This document shows, one piece after another, positions 1 through 6,654 of a stretch of DNA of 14,817 nucleotides. Below the pieces are notes generated by a model. The model was not told the DNA's origin, searched no databases, and was given only the letters and a program-made list of their open reading frames with translations. Source of the DNA: CAJXZP01 sp049606935 (GTDB lineage: Bacteria > Bacteroidota > Bacteroidia > Flavobacteriales_G > Salibacteraceae). Each line of letters starts with the position of its first letter. Position 1 is the first letter of the stretch. The translations under genes were made by a program, and so were the position numbers. The DNA lies in contig JBMYWA010000060.1 in the NCBI GenBank assembly GCA_049606935.1, positions 1 to 14,817 on the forward strand, in the 5' to 3' direction.

Positions 1-141
1 CGTTACTTTAAAGAAATGAGTTATTCTGAGATTGCCGATGAAACTTCTTTACCAGAGGGAACAGTAAAAGCAAGATTGCATAGAGCAAAAGGAATGCTTC
101 AAGATATGATGATAAACTCACAATTTACGATGAGTTATTAA
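1..141 (+). CDS. ECF-type RNA polymerase sigma factor, C-terminal end (5' truncated)
   Basis: Reading frame 1 is open from the window edge to a TAA at 139-141 and gives 46 residues. The peptide contains YFKEMSYSEIADETSLPEGTV followed by KARLHRAKGML, the helix-turn-helix of sigma-70 region 4.2, which contacts the -35 (here -33) promoter element. In this family the motif reads roughly 'SYxEIAxxxxxPxGTVKSRLxRAR', so a group 4 (ECF) sigma factor is the best reading. The start and region 2 lie outside the window. A strong terminator follows 21 bases after the stop, so the gene ends its own transcript and is not part of the polysaccharide locus. Its regulon cannot be told from this fragment. Confidence 0.85.
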   Translation, partial: RYFKEMSYSEIADETSLPEGTVKARLHRAKGMLQDMMINSQFTMSY

Positions 142-162
142 GAGTTAGTATAGTAGGTTATG

Positions 163-202
163 AGCCCCTGGTTGTTGGGAAACAGCGAGGGGCTATTTTT
201 TT
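163..202 (+). terminator. Intrinsic terminator after the sigma factor gene
   Basis: AGCCCCT at 163-169 pairs perfectly with AGGGGCT at 188-194. The loop is 18 bases and the stem is followed by A and then seven T (196-202). The G/C-rich stem stands out in AT-rich surroundings. It separates the sigma factor transcript from rsmG. Confidence 0.85.
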
Positions 203-232
203 GCCAAATTTTTGCTAATCCTATTACATTTG
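200..232 (+). promoter_or_regulatory. Bacteroidota-type promoter for rsmG
   Basis: TACATTTG at 225-232 matches the Bacteroidota -7 consensus TAnnTTTG exactly. TTTG at 200-203, formed by the end of the upstream terminator T-run, sits 21 bases before it and fits the -33 element. The -7 element ends only 4 bases before the rsmG ATG at 237, so transcription would start at or very near the start codon. The motif is seen directly; promoter activity is inferred. Confidence 0.6.
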
Positions 233-236
233 CAGA

Positions 237-866
237 ATGAACGGATTTCAAGTTATTCCAAAATATTTCTCAGATTTATCTGAAAAGCAAGTATCGCAAT
301 TTAAGGCGTTGTACGATTTGTATGTAGAGTGGAATGCTCAAATAAATGTGATTTCTAGAAAAGACATTGAGGAGTTATATGTAAGACACGTACTTCATAG
401 TTTGGCAATAGCAAAATTTACTTCCTTTCCAAAAGGTACCAAAGTTTTAGATGTTGGCTGTGGGGGAGGATTTCCTGGTATTCCATTGGCGATAATGTTT
501 CCGGAAGCTCAATTTACCTTGGTAGATTCTATTGGAAAAAAGATTAAAGTAGTAAATGGTGTAGCAGCAGCTGTTGGTTTGACCAATCTAGAAGCATACC
601 ACGACCGAGCGGAAAACATTAACGATCAATTTAATGTGGTTATTAGCAGAGCCGTTACCCGAATGAAGCCATTTAGGCATTGGGTTCATCAAAAGTTGGA
701 CGCAGAAAGAATTTCGGGTTTAAGTAATGGAATTTACGCTTTAAAAGGTGGTGATTTAAATGATGAAATGCGAGAAATTAAGGCGCCCTATCAAGAAGTA
801 AGCCTTTCATCGTATTTTTCCGAAGATTTCTTCGAGACTAAAAAGTTAATATTTATACCTTATTAG
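237..866 (+). CDS. rsmG: 16S rRNA (guanine-527-N7)-methyltransferase RsmG
   Basis: The 209-residue protein matches the usual RsmG/GidB length. RsmG uses S-adenosylmethionine to methylate N7 of G527 in 16S rRNA; its loss gives low-level streptomycin resistance in other bacteria. Visible family features are the N-terminal NVISRKDIEELYVRHVLHSL block, the SAM-binding glycine loop VLDVGCGGGFPG at residues 70-81, the acidic strand FTLVDSIGKKI after it, and the VISRAV segment. The ATG at 237 is the natural start: a -7 promoter element lies 4 bases upstream and no earlier in-frame start fits. It is a housekeeping gene flanking the polysaccharide locus and is followed by a separate promoter, so functional coupling to the locus is unlikely. 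Confidence 0.95.
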   Translation: MNGFQVIPKYFSDLSEKQVSQFKALYDLYVEWNAQINVISRKDIEELYVRHVLHSLAIAKFTSFPKGTKVLDVGCGGGFPGIPLAIMFPEAQFTLVDSIGKKIKVVNGVAAAVGLTNLEAYHDRAENINDQFNVVISRAVTRMKPFRHWVHQKLDAERISGLSNGIYALKGGDLNDEMREIKAPYQEVSLSSYFSEDFFETKKLIFIPY

Positions 867-875
867 CTGATTATC

Positions 876-895
876 TGATAGTTGAACAATTATCA
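876..895 (+). terminator. Weak hairpin after rsmG, possible terminator
   Basis: TGATAGTT (876-883) can pair with AATTATCA (888-895) around a 4-base GAAC loop, with one G-U wobble. The stem is AT-rich and no proper T-run follows, so termination would be weak. It lies between the rsmG stop and the next promoter. Confidence 0.3.
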
Positions 896-925
896 ATTAA
901 ATTTACTTAAACCCCATCTATTGGT

Positions 926-933
926 TATTTTTG
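926..933 (+). promoter_or_regulatory. -7 promoter element ahead of the polysaccharide operon
   Basis: TATTTTTG at 926-933 fits TAnnTTTG exactly and lies 18 bases before the ATG at 952. I see no good TTG -33 element at the usual distance upstream, so the promoter may be weak or activator-dependent. It is the only good promoter candidate between rsmG and the Wzz-like gene and would drive the long downstream run of same-strand genes. Confidence 0.5.
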
Positions 934-951
934 CACGAAAATTGCGCAACC

Positions 952-1992
952 ATGTCGGAAAATACTTCCCAAAACAAAGAAGAAGAAATAGATTTAGGAC
1001 AATTATTTACTCTAGTAGGTAAGGGGTTTTCTAAAATAGTAGTCTTTATTCAATCAATTATTGATTTCGTGTTGAAAATGCTTATTGGAATTTTATTGTT
1101 CTTTAAAAGGCATTTTATAAAGTTCGTTATAGCTGCTATTGTTGGAGTTGTTATGGGGTGGATTATTGATAAGGCGAAAGATCCAGAATTTGAGGCTACT
1201 ATGGTTGTTAAACCAAATTATGAAAGTGGCCGACAGCTGTATAAAAACATTGCCTTTTATGATGAATTAATTCAACAAGAAAATTTTGAATTATTAGCAC
1301 AAACCTTTAATATTTCGCTAGAAGAGGCCCAAACGCTAGTTAGCTTTGAAATTGAACCAGTAATTAATGAGAATTACAAGCTATCTACATACGATGAGTT
1401 TTTGAGCTCAATTGACTCTACCGTAGCATTAAATTTTCAATATCAATCTTACACTGATAATTTTAAGGACTATTCTTTTAGTGAACATGAAATAAAAGTA
1501 ACTTCTACCGTTAATAACGTTTTTGTTAAACTAGAGGAAGTTATTGTTTCGGGTGTAAAAAGTAATGTGTTTTTCCAGAAACTCGAGGAATCTGAAAGAT
1601 TGATTTTAGCTAGAAATAAAGCCTATTTGCAAGCAACTCTAAATGAGGTAGATACTTTAAGAAAAGTATATACGGATGTCTTAATAAAAGAATCGGAGAA
1701 AGAAACTTCGCAAGGAACTAATATTAGTATGGCTGCCAGCGAAGAAAGTACCAAAGAGTTGAGCCTGTTTGCTCAAGAAAATAAAATTAACGAAGAAAAA
1801 AATATGCTCACCCGTAGTGAAGTAAGAAATATTGAAATAATCAATGTAATTTCTAATTTTCAGAAAATTGGGTTTAGAAAGAGTGGATTAACAGAAAGAT
1901 GGACAGTTCGAATTCCATTGATTTTTACCTTACTTCTTTTGTTTGGTTTGGTATTCAAAGAATTGAATTCGCAAGTATTAAACAAGAAGTAA
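952..1992 (+). CDS. Wzz-like chain-length determinant protein
   Basis: The product is 346 residues from the ATG at 952. An upstream in-frame TTG at 931 overlaps the promoter element and is rejected as a start. The topology is that of polysaccharide co-polymerases: a short cytoplasmic head (EEEIDLGQLF), a hydrophobic stretch at about 29-51, a transmembrane helix at about 54-72, a long periplasmic part, and a final transmembrane helix at about 320-337 (RIPLIFTLLLLFGLVF) followed by a short lysine-ended tail. Residues about 210-260 look alpha-helical and coiled-coil prone. There is no Walker motif or tyrosine-rich tail, so no fused Wzc kinase. It probably sets the length of the chain made by the Wzy-like protein downstream. 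Sequence identity to named Wzz proteins is not obvious by eye; the call rests on topology and context. Confidence 0.7.
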   Translation: MSENTSQNKEEEIDLGQLFTLVGKGFSKIVVFIQSIIDFVLKMLIGILLFFKRHFIKFVIAAIVGVVMGWIIDKAKDPEFEATMVVKPNYESGRQLYKNIAFYDELIQQENFELLAQTFNISLEEAQTLVSFEIEPVINENYKLSTYDEFLSSIDSTVALNFQYQSYTDNFKDYSFSEHEIKVTSTVNNVFVKLEEVIVSGVKSNVFFQKLEESERLILARNKAYLQATLNEVDTLRKVYTDVLIKESEKETSQGTNISMAASEESTKELSLFAQENKINEEKNMLTRSEVRNIEIINVISNFQKIGFRKSGLTERWTVRIPLIFTLLLLFGLVFKELNSQVLNKK

Positions 1993-2023
1993 AGAACATT
2001 AACAGGCTAGAAAAGGATTAAAG

Positions 2024-3139
2024 ATGAAAAAGACAGCATTAATTACAGGAGTTACAGGTCAAGATGGCGCATATTTAAGTGAGTTGTTATTGAAAAAAGG
2101 GTATATTGTTCACGGATTAAAAAGAAGATCTTCTTTATTTAATACCGATAGAATTGACCACTTGTATCAAGACCCTCATGTAGATAATCAAAATTTCATC
2201 TTACACTTTGGTGATATGACTGACTCTACCAATTTAATAAGAATTATTCAAGAAGTGCAGCCAGATGAAATCTACAATTTGGCAGCTATGAGTCATGTTC
2301 ATGTTTCTTTTGATACACCAGAATATACGGCAAATGCGGATGGTATTGGAACATTAAGACTTTTGGAAGCAATCCGTATTTTAAATTTAGAAAAGAAAAC
2401 AAAAATTTATCAGGCTTCTACCTCAGAATTGTATGGTTTGGTGCAAGCAGTTCCTCAAAGTGAAACAACACCTTTCTATCCAAGAAGCCCTTATGCAGTA
2501 GCAAAAATGTATGCGTATTGGATTACGGTAAATTATCGTGAAGCATACGGGATTTACGCGTGTAATGGAATTTTGTTTAATCATGAATCTCCTATCAGAG
2601 GAGAAACTTTTGTGACACGTAAAATTACAAGAGCCACTGCAAGGATTGCGTTAGGACTTCAAGAAAAAACTTATTTAGGTAATCTAGATTCTCAACGGGA
2701 TTGGGGGCATGCGAAGGATTATGTACGTATGATGTGGATGATATTGCAGGCCGAAAAACCAGAAGATTGGGTTATTGCTACTGGAGTTACCACTACAGTT
2801 AGAGATTTTGTAAAGATGGCCTTTAACGAGGTAGGAATTGAAATAGAATTCAAAGGTACCGGTGTGGATGAAAAAGGATTTGTAAAATCTTGTTCTAACC
2901 CAGATTATCAAGTAGAAATAGGTAAAGAAGTGGTGGCCGTTGATCCAAGATATTTTAGACCTACCGAAGTAGATTTGTTAATTGGTGATGCTACCAAGGC
3001 AAATGAAAAATTGGGCTGGACTCCGGAGTATGATTTGGCCGATTTAGTAAAGGATATGATGCAGAGTGATGTGAAATTGATGCAAAAAGACCAATACCTT
3101 AAAAAAGGTGGTTTTGAAACTTTGAACTATTTCGAATAG
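2024..3139 (+). CDS. gmd: GDP-mannose 4,6-dehydratase
   Basis: This 371-residue short-chain dehydrogenase/reductase-type enzyme converts GDP-D-mannose to GDP-4-keto-6-deoxy-D-mannose, the first step of GDP-L-fucose synthesis in the cytoplasm. The N-terminal nucleotide-binding loop is GVTGQDGAYL (9-18), followed by LKRRSSLFNTDRIDHLY, a Gmd hallmark. The catalytic set is at the expected positions: Thr133 and Glu135 in STSELYG, Tyr157 and Lys161 in YAVAK. The substrate-binding block RGETFVTRKITRA and the C-terminal LGWTPEYDLADLVKDM are typical. The length matches the family. It lies 31 bases after the Wzz-like gene and 8 bases before fcl, whose product acts on its product. Confidence 0.97.
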   Translation: MKKTALITGVTGQDGAYLSELLLKKGYIVHGLKRRSSLFNTDRIDHLYQDPHVDNQNFILHFGDMTDSTNLIRIIQEVQPDEIYNLAAMSHVHVSFDTPEYTANADGIGTLRLLEAIRILNLEKKTKIYQASTSELYGLVQAVPQSETTPFYPRSPYAVAKMYAYWITVNYREAYGIYACNGILFNHESPIRGETFVTRKITRATARIALGLQEKTYLGNLDSQRDWGHAKDYVRMMWMILQAEKPEDWVIATGVTTTVRDFVKMAFNEVGIEIEFKGTGVDEKGFVKSCSNPDYQVEIGKEVVAVDPRYFRPTEVDLLIGDATKANEKLGWTPEYDLADLVKDMMQSDVKLMQKDQYLKKGGFETLNYFE

Positions 3140-3147
3140 CCTTTTGT

Positions 3148-4242
3148 ATGGAAAAAAATGCCAAAATCTATTTAGCCGGACACAGAGGTTTGGTGGGGTC
3201 AGCTATTAAAAAGAATTTAGAGAATAGAGGGTTTGCCAATATTATTTGCCGTACCCACAAAGAACTAGATTTATCAAATCAAGTTGCCGTATCTGAGTTT
3301 TTTTCAAAAGAAAAACCAGATTATGTAATCCTAGCTGCAGCAAAAGTGGGGGGTATTGTAGCAAACAATACCTATCGAGCTGATTTTATTTATGAAAACT
3401 TGATGATTCAAAATAATGTAATTCATCAAAGTTATTTAAATGGAGTAAAGAAATTATTGTTTTTAGGAAGTACATGTATATATCCCAAAGCTGCACCCCA
3501 ACCCATGCGAGAGGATTCATTGTTAACTTCAGAATTGGAGTACACCAATGAGCCGTATGCAATAGCAAAAATTGCAGGGATAAAGATGTGTGAAAGTTAC
3601 AACATCCAGTATGATACAAACTTTATTGCGGTACAACCTACTAATTTGTATGGACCTAACGATAATTTTGATTTAGAAAAATCGCATGTTTTACCCGCAT
3701 TAATTAGAAAAATTCATCTTGGAAAAGCTATAGAAAACCAAGACTGGAAAACTATTAAGGCCGATTTAAATAAACTTCCTATTGAAGGAATTACCGGTGC
3801 AAATACTGAAGAAGAAATTCTTTCTAAGTTAAAAAGTTTTGGTGTTAGCGTAGATAGGGATAAGGTTTCTGTAGAAATTTGGGGTTCTGGAAAACCAATG
3901 CGTGAGTTTTTATGGAGTGAAGACATGGCGGATGCATGTGTTCATTTAATGGAGAACGTGGATTTTAAAGAAATTGTTGAAAAGCAAAATTTATCAGAGA
4001 ATTCTGAAATCATTAATACCCATATAAATATAGGTACCGGTAAAGAGGTTTCAATAAAGCAATTAGCAGAAACCATTAAAAAGACGGTAGGTTTTAAAGG
4101 TGAATTGAATTTTAATAGTTCAAAGCCTGATGGAACCATGAGAAAACTAACGGATTCTTCAAAACTAGAATCCTTAGGGTGGAAATATTCGGTTGAATTG
4201 CAACAGGGTATTTCAATGATGTATGATTGGTACTGTGGTTAA
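3148..4242 (+). CDS. fcl: GDP-L-fucose synthase (GDP-4-keto-6-deoxymannose epimerase/reductase)
   Basis: This NADPH-dependent enzyme performs the 3,5-epimerisation and 4-reduction that give GDP-L-fucose from the Gmd product. The cofactor loop AGHRGLVGSAI is near the N-terminus, and the catalytic triad is Ser108 (GSTCIYP), Tyr137 and Lys141 (YAIAK). KPMREFLWSEDMADACVHLM and NIGTGKEVSIKQLAE are family blocks. At 364 residues it is about 40 longer than the E. coli enzyme. The extra residues lie at about 192-233, between HVLPALIRKIHLGKA and VEIWGSGKPMREF. I recall similar longer forms from Bacteroidota, so this is probably a lineage trait rather than a defect. It sits 8 bases after gmd and 13 bases before the Wzy-like gene. 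Confidence 0.96.
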   Translation: MEKNAKIYLAGHRGLVGSAIKKNLENRGFANIICRTHKELDLSNQVAVSEFFSKEKPDYVILAAAKVGGIVANNTYRADFIYENLMIQNNVIHQSYLNGVKKLLFLGSTCIYPKAAPQPMREDSLLTSELEYTNEPYAIAKIAGIKMCESYNIQYDTNFIAVQPTNLYGPNDNFDLEKSHVLPALIRKIHLGKAIENQDWKTIKADLNKLPIEGITGANTEEEILSKLKSFGVSVDRDKVSVEIWGSGKPMREFLWSEDMADACVHLMENVDFKEIVEKQNLSENSEIINTHINIGTGKEVSIKQLAETIKKTVGFKGELNFNSSKPDGTMRKLTDSSKLESLGWKYSVELQQGISMMYDWYCG

Positions 4243-4255
4243 CTTTTTTCTTTAA

Positions 4256-5398
4256 ATGGAGAGTCTCAAAAAGTTTTTCTCCCTTAACATAATGGTTTAT
4301 GTTTTTGGAATCATTTTAATGATGTTTCCTCTTTTTGATTTTGCTATTGCCTCTATGGCAGTTAGTTTGTTTTGCGCTTTGAATATCGTCAAAAATGGTA
4401 TTGAATTTAATAGAGTTTCAGAGTTTTCTTTTTTTTATTGGTACTTAATTATCTTTTCGTTATTCTTCTCTCCATTTTCAGAAGTCTTTACAAGATTGGA
4501 AAGCTCGCTTTTTTTGGGTATCGTTCCAATAGTTTTGGCATCAACAACCTTTTCTAAACAGGCGTTTACCTCGATTTTTTTTGTATACGTAGGTGTAATT
4601 CTTATTGAATCCATGCTGGTTTTATCTTTATTGGGTTCTAAAAACGATGTGTTTGAAGGGGGATTAATCCCCCTTATTAATGTTGATTTCCATGGGACTT
4701 ATTTTAGCTATCAGGTATTTGTTGCAATTTTAATTTGTTATTATTTGATTACTGATAGATTTAAATGGCTGTTAATAATATTTTTCAGTATTATTATTTT
4801 GGTTTTTCAAAAGAAAATTGCTGTAATTGTTCTGCTGTTGTGGGGGTCGGTTAGACTCTTTAAACTAATAAAGGGAAAATTATTTTGGTTGATTCCTATC
4901 GCTTTTATTGGGCTTTTTTCTATAAAGGGGAGTTTTAAGAAAATTAGTACGGCTATTGATCACTATTCAAATAATGAATTAACGGGTACTGATCAGGTTC
5001 GATTAAAACTTTTAAATGGTGCGTTTGAGGGCTTTTTGGAGCACCCTCTTTTTGGTAGAGGCGTTGTAGAACATTCTATCAGTTTTGCTAAGTATAATGT
5101 GCATCACCTTGGCGTTTGGGCGGAGTCCTACAATACACATAATTATTTCTTTTTTGTATTGTTAAGTGGCGGAATTGTGGCGTTGTTTTTTTTCTTACTA
5201 CCATTTATTAGAACAATTATTGACTGCAAATTGTCAAATAAATTACTTGTCGATTTTTTAGTAATTACATTAATCTTCAATCTTACAGAATCTATATTTG
5301 ATAGGTTTTATGGTGTCATTACCTTTTCAATATTTCTATCTCTATTTAATAAATTTCAAGTGGAGAAAAAAACTGATTTGGAGGAGTTCAAATGTTAA
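4256..5398 (+). CDS. Wzy-like O-antigen/polysaccharide polymerase (candidate 1)
   Basis: The 380-residue, strongly hydrophobic protein has about ten predicted membrane segments. A larger non-membrane loop at about residues 235-290 contains TGTDQVRLKLLNGAFEGFLEHPLFGRGV, then HNYFFFVLLSGGIVALFFFLLPFI. The 'R..L...A...F..HP.FG.G' block followed by 'HN.....L..GGI' is typical of the Wzy/WaaL (O-antigen ligase) superfamily, where the loop faces the periplasm. Wzy links lipid-carried repeat units into a chain; WaaL moves the chain to lipid A. The two cannot be separated by sequence alone. The ATG at 4256 lacks a clear ribosome binding site. The 3' end overlaps the flippase gene by 7 bases. A 20-base perfect palindrome at 4656-4675 lies inside this gene. 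Confidence 0.8.
   Translation: MESLKKFFSLNIMVYVFGIILMMFPLFDFAIASMAVSLFCALNIVKNGIEFNRVSEFSFFYWYLIIFSLFFSPFSEVFTRLESSLFLGIVPIVLASTTFSKQAFTSIFFVYVGVILIESMLVLSLLGSKNDVFEGGLIPLINVDFHGTYFSYQVFVAILICYYLITDRFKWLLIIFFSIIILVFQKKIAVIVLLLWGSVRLFKLIKGKLFWLIPIAFIGLFSIKGSFKKISTAIDHYSNNELTGTDQVRLKLLNGAFEGFLEHPLFGRGVVEHSISFAKYNVHHLGVWAESYNTHNYFFFVLLSGGIVALFFFLLPFIRTIIDCKLSNKLLVDFLVITLIFNLTESIFDRFYGVITFSIFLSLFNKFQVEKKTDLEEFKC
4656..4675. repeat. 20-base perfect palindrome inside the Wzy-like gene
   Basis: AAGGGGG (4656-4662), ATTAAT, then CCCCCTT (4669-4675) read the same on both strands. In RNA it would form a 7-base-pair stem with five G-C pairs and a 6-base loop. Runs of five G and five C are rare in this AT-rich gene. 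No T-run follows on either strand, so it does not look like a terminator. Its role, if any, is unknown. Confidence 0.6.
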
Positions 5399-6654
5399 AA
5401 ACAAAATTCCGCATTGAGGGGACTAGCTTGAAGTCTATCAACATTTCACTTATTGATCAAGGTTTGGTAAGTGGTAGTAATTTTATTTCAGCTCTTTTGA
5501 TAGTTAGGGTTATTGGGTTAGAAGCCTTTGGAGTTTTTACCACTTGTTGGCTTATTCTACTATTCTTAAACACCATTTTTGTAGCTTCTATTGTTTCGCC
5601 AATGATGAGTTTAATTTCGGGAGAAAAGGATAAAAGATTATATGAAGGAACTTTATTGGTAATGGGGGTGGCTTTGGCATTATCTTTTGTATTGATCTCA
5701 TTTTTAGTTAGCAATATTTATTTAGCTAGTGTAAATAATTATTCAATTTTATTAATCTCTTCTTTATTCTCGGTGGTTGTATTCACCCACCATTTGCAAG
5801 ATTTTATAAGAAGATTGTTTTTCATGAAAAAGCAATTTAAAAATGCGTTATTGATTGATTTTTTGACATACATTCCAAGAATTGTAATTATTTATTTCTT
5901 TATTATGTCTTCTAAAGACATTGAACTTGAAGGGGTATTCTTGGTTTATTTAATTACTGCATTTATTGGAGGTGCCGTTGGTGCAACTTTTGTTAAGCCA
6001 AAATTCAATTTACATAGAATTAAGATTGATGTTATACGGCATTTTGAGATTGGAAAATGGCTTGTTCTATCTGGCATGTTAAAATGGTCCTCTATTAATT
6101 TGTTTTTTGTGGCTTCGTCCATCCTTTTGGGACCTATACAAATTGGAATATTAAAGCTTTCTCAAAATATAGTTTCAGTTTATAATTTATTTTTACTTGG
6201 GTTGGAAAATGTAATTCCAGTTGAATCTGGCAAAGTGTTTCATGAAAAAGGTTTTGTCGGATTGGTGTTTTTTATTAAAAGAATACTTCTTTTCGGTAGC
6301 GTATTAACTGCAGTTTTTGGGTCGGTTTTGATTGTTTTTTCTGATCAAATCTTACTTGTTATATATGGACCAGAATATGTAGAATATGCTTTTATTTTAT
6401 TTTGGTTTAGTGGTTTTTTGGTTTTTATGTTTATCCTTTCCATTTTAAATATATTTCACATTACTATTAATAAGCCTAAGGTTATGTTTAAAGGCTATTT
6501 GTTGACTTCTGTCTTTTCTTTAATTATTTTTTATCCTTTAATTCAATACTACCAAATATTAGGTGTTTTGTTAGGGATTGGTATGACGTATATCGTATTA
6601 GTATTTAATATTGTTTGGATTTCAAAAAAAAGTGTTCAGTATGAAAATTTCTAA
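5392..6654 (+). CDS. Wzx-like polysaccharide flippase
   Basis: The 420-residue protein has about twelve predicted membrane helices and very few polar stretches, as expected for the polysaccharide-transport branch of the MOP/MATE superfamily. The N-terminal part, SLIDQGLVSGSNFISALLIVRVIGLEAFGVFTTCW, is the usual Wzx opening, with a first helix ending in 'GxxxFGxF'. The second half has the typical VIYGPEYVEYAFILFWFSG block. Wzx moves undecaprenyl-diphosphate-linked repeat units from the cytoplasmic to the periplasmic face of the inner membrane. The ATG at 5392 overlaps the end of the Wzy-like gene by 7 bases, suggesting translational coupling; the far end overlaps the next gene by 14 bases. Substrate specificity cannot be read from the sequence. 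Confidence 0.88.
   Translation: MLKTKFRIEGTSLKSINISLIDQGLVSGSNFISALLIVRVIGLEAFGVFTTCWLILLFLNTIFVASIVSPMMSLISGEKDKRLYEGTLLVMGVALALSFVLISFLVSNIYLASVNNYSILLISSLFSVVVFTHHLQDFIRRLFFMKKQFKNALLIDFLTYIPRIVIIYFFIMSSKDIELEGVFLVYLITAFIGGAVGATFVKPKFNLHRIKIDVIRHFEIGKWLVLSGMLKWSSINLFFVASSILLGPIQIGILKLSQNIVSVYNLFLLGLENVIPVESGKVFHEKGFVGLVFFIKRILLFGSVLTAVFGSVLIVFSDQILLVIYGPEYVEYAFILFWFSGFLVFMFILSILNIFHITINKPKVMFKGYLLTSVFSLIIFYPLIQYYQILGVLLGIGMTYIVLVFNIVWISKKSVQYENF

Noticed and set aside
6611..6640. TTG start giving ten more residues to the unnamed protein
   Set aside because: The ATG at 6641 is a better start and avoids a 44-base overlap with the flippase gene; the extra residues are only the flippase end read in another frame.
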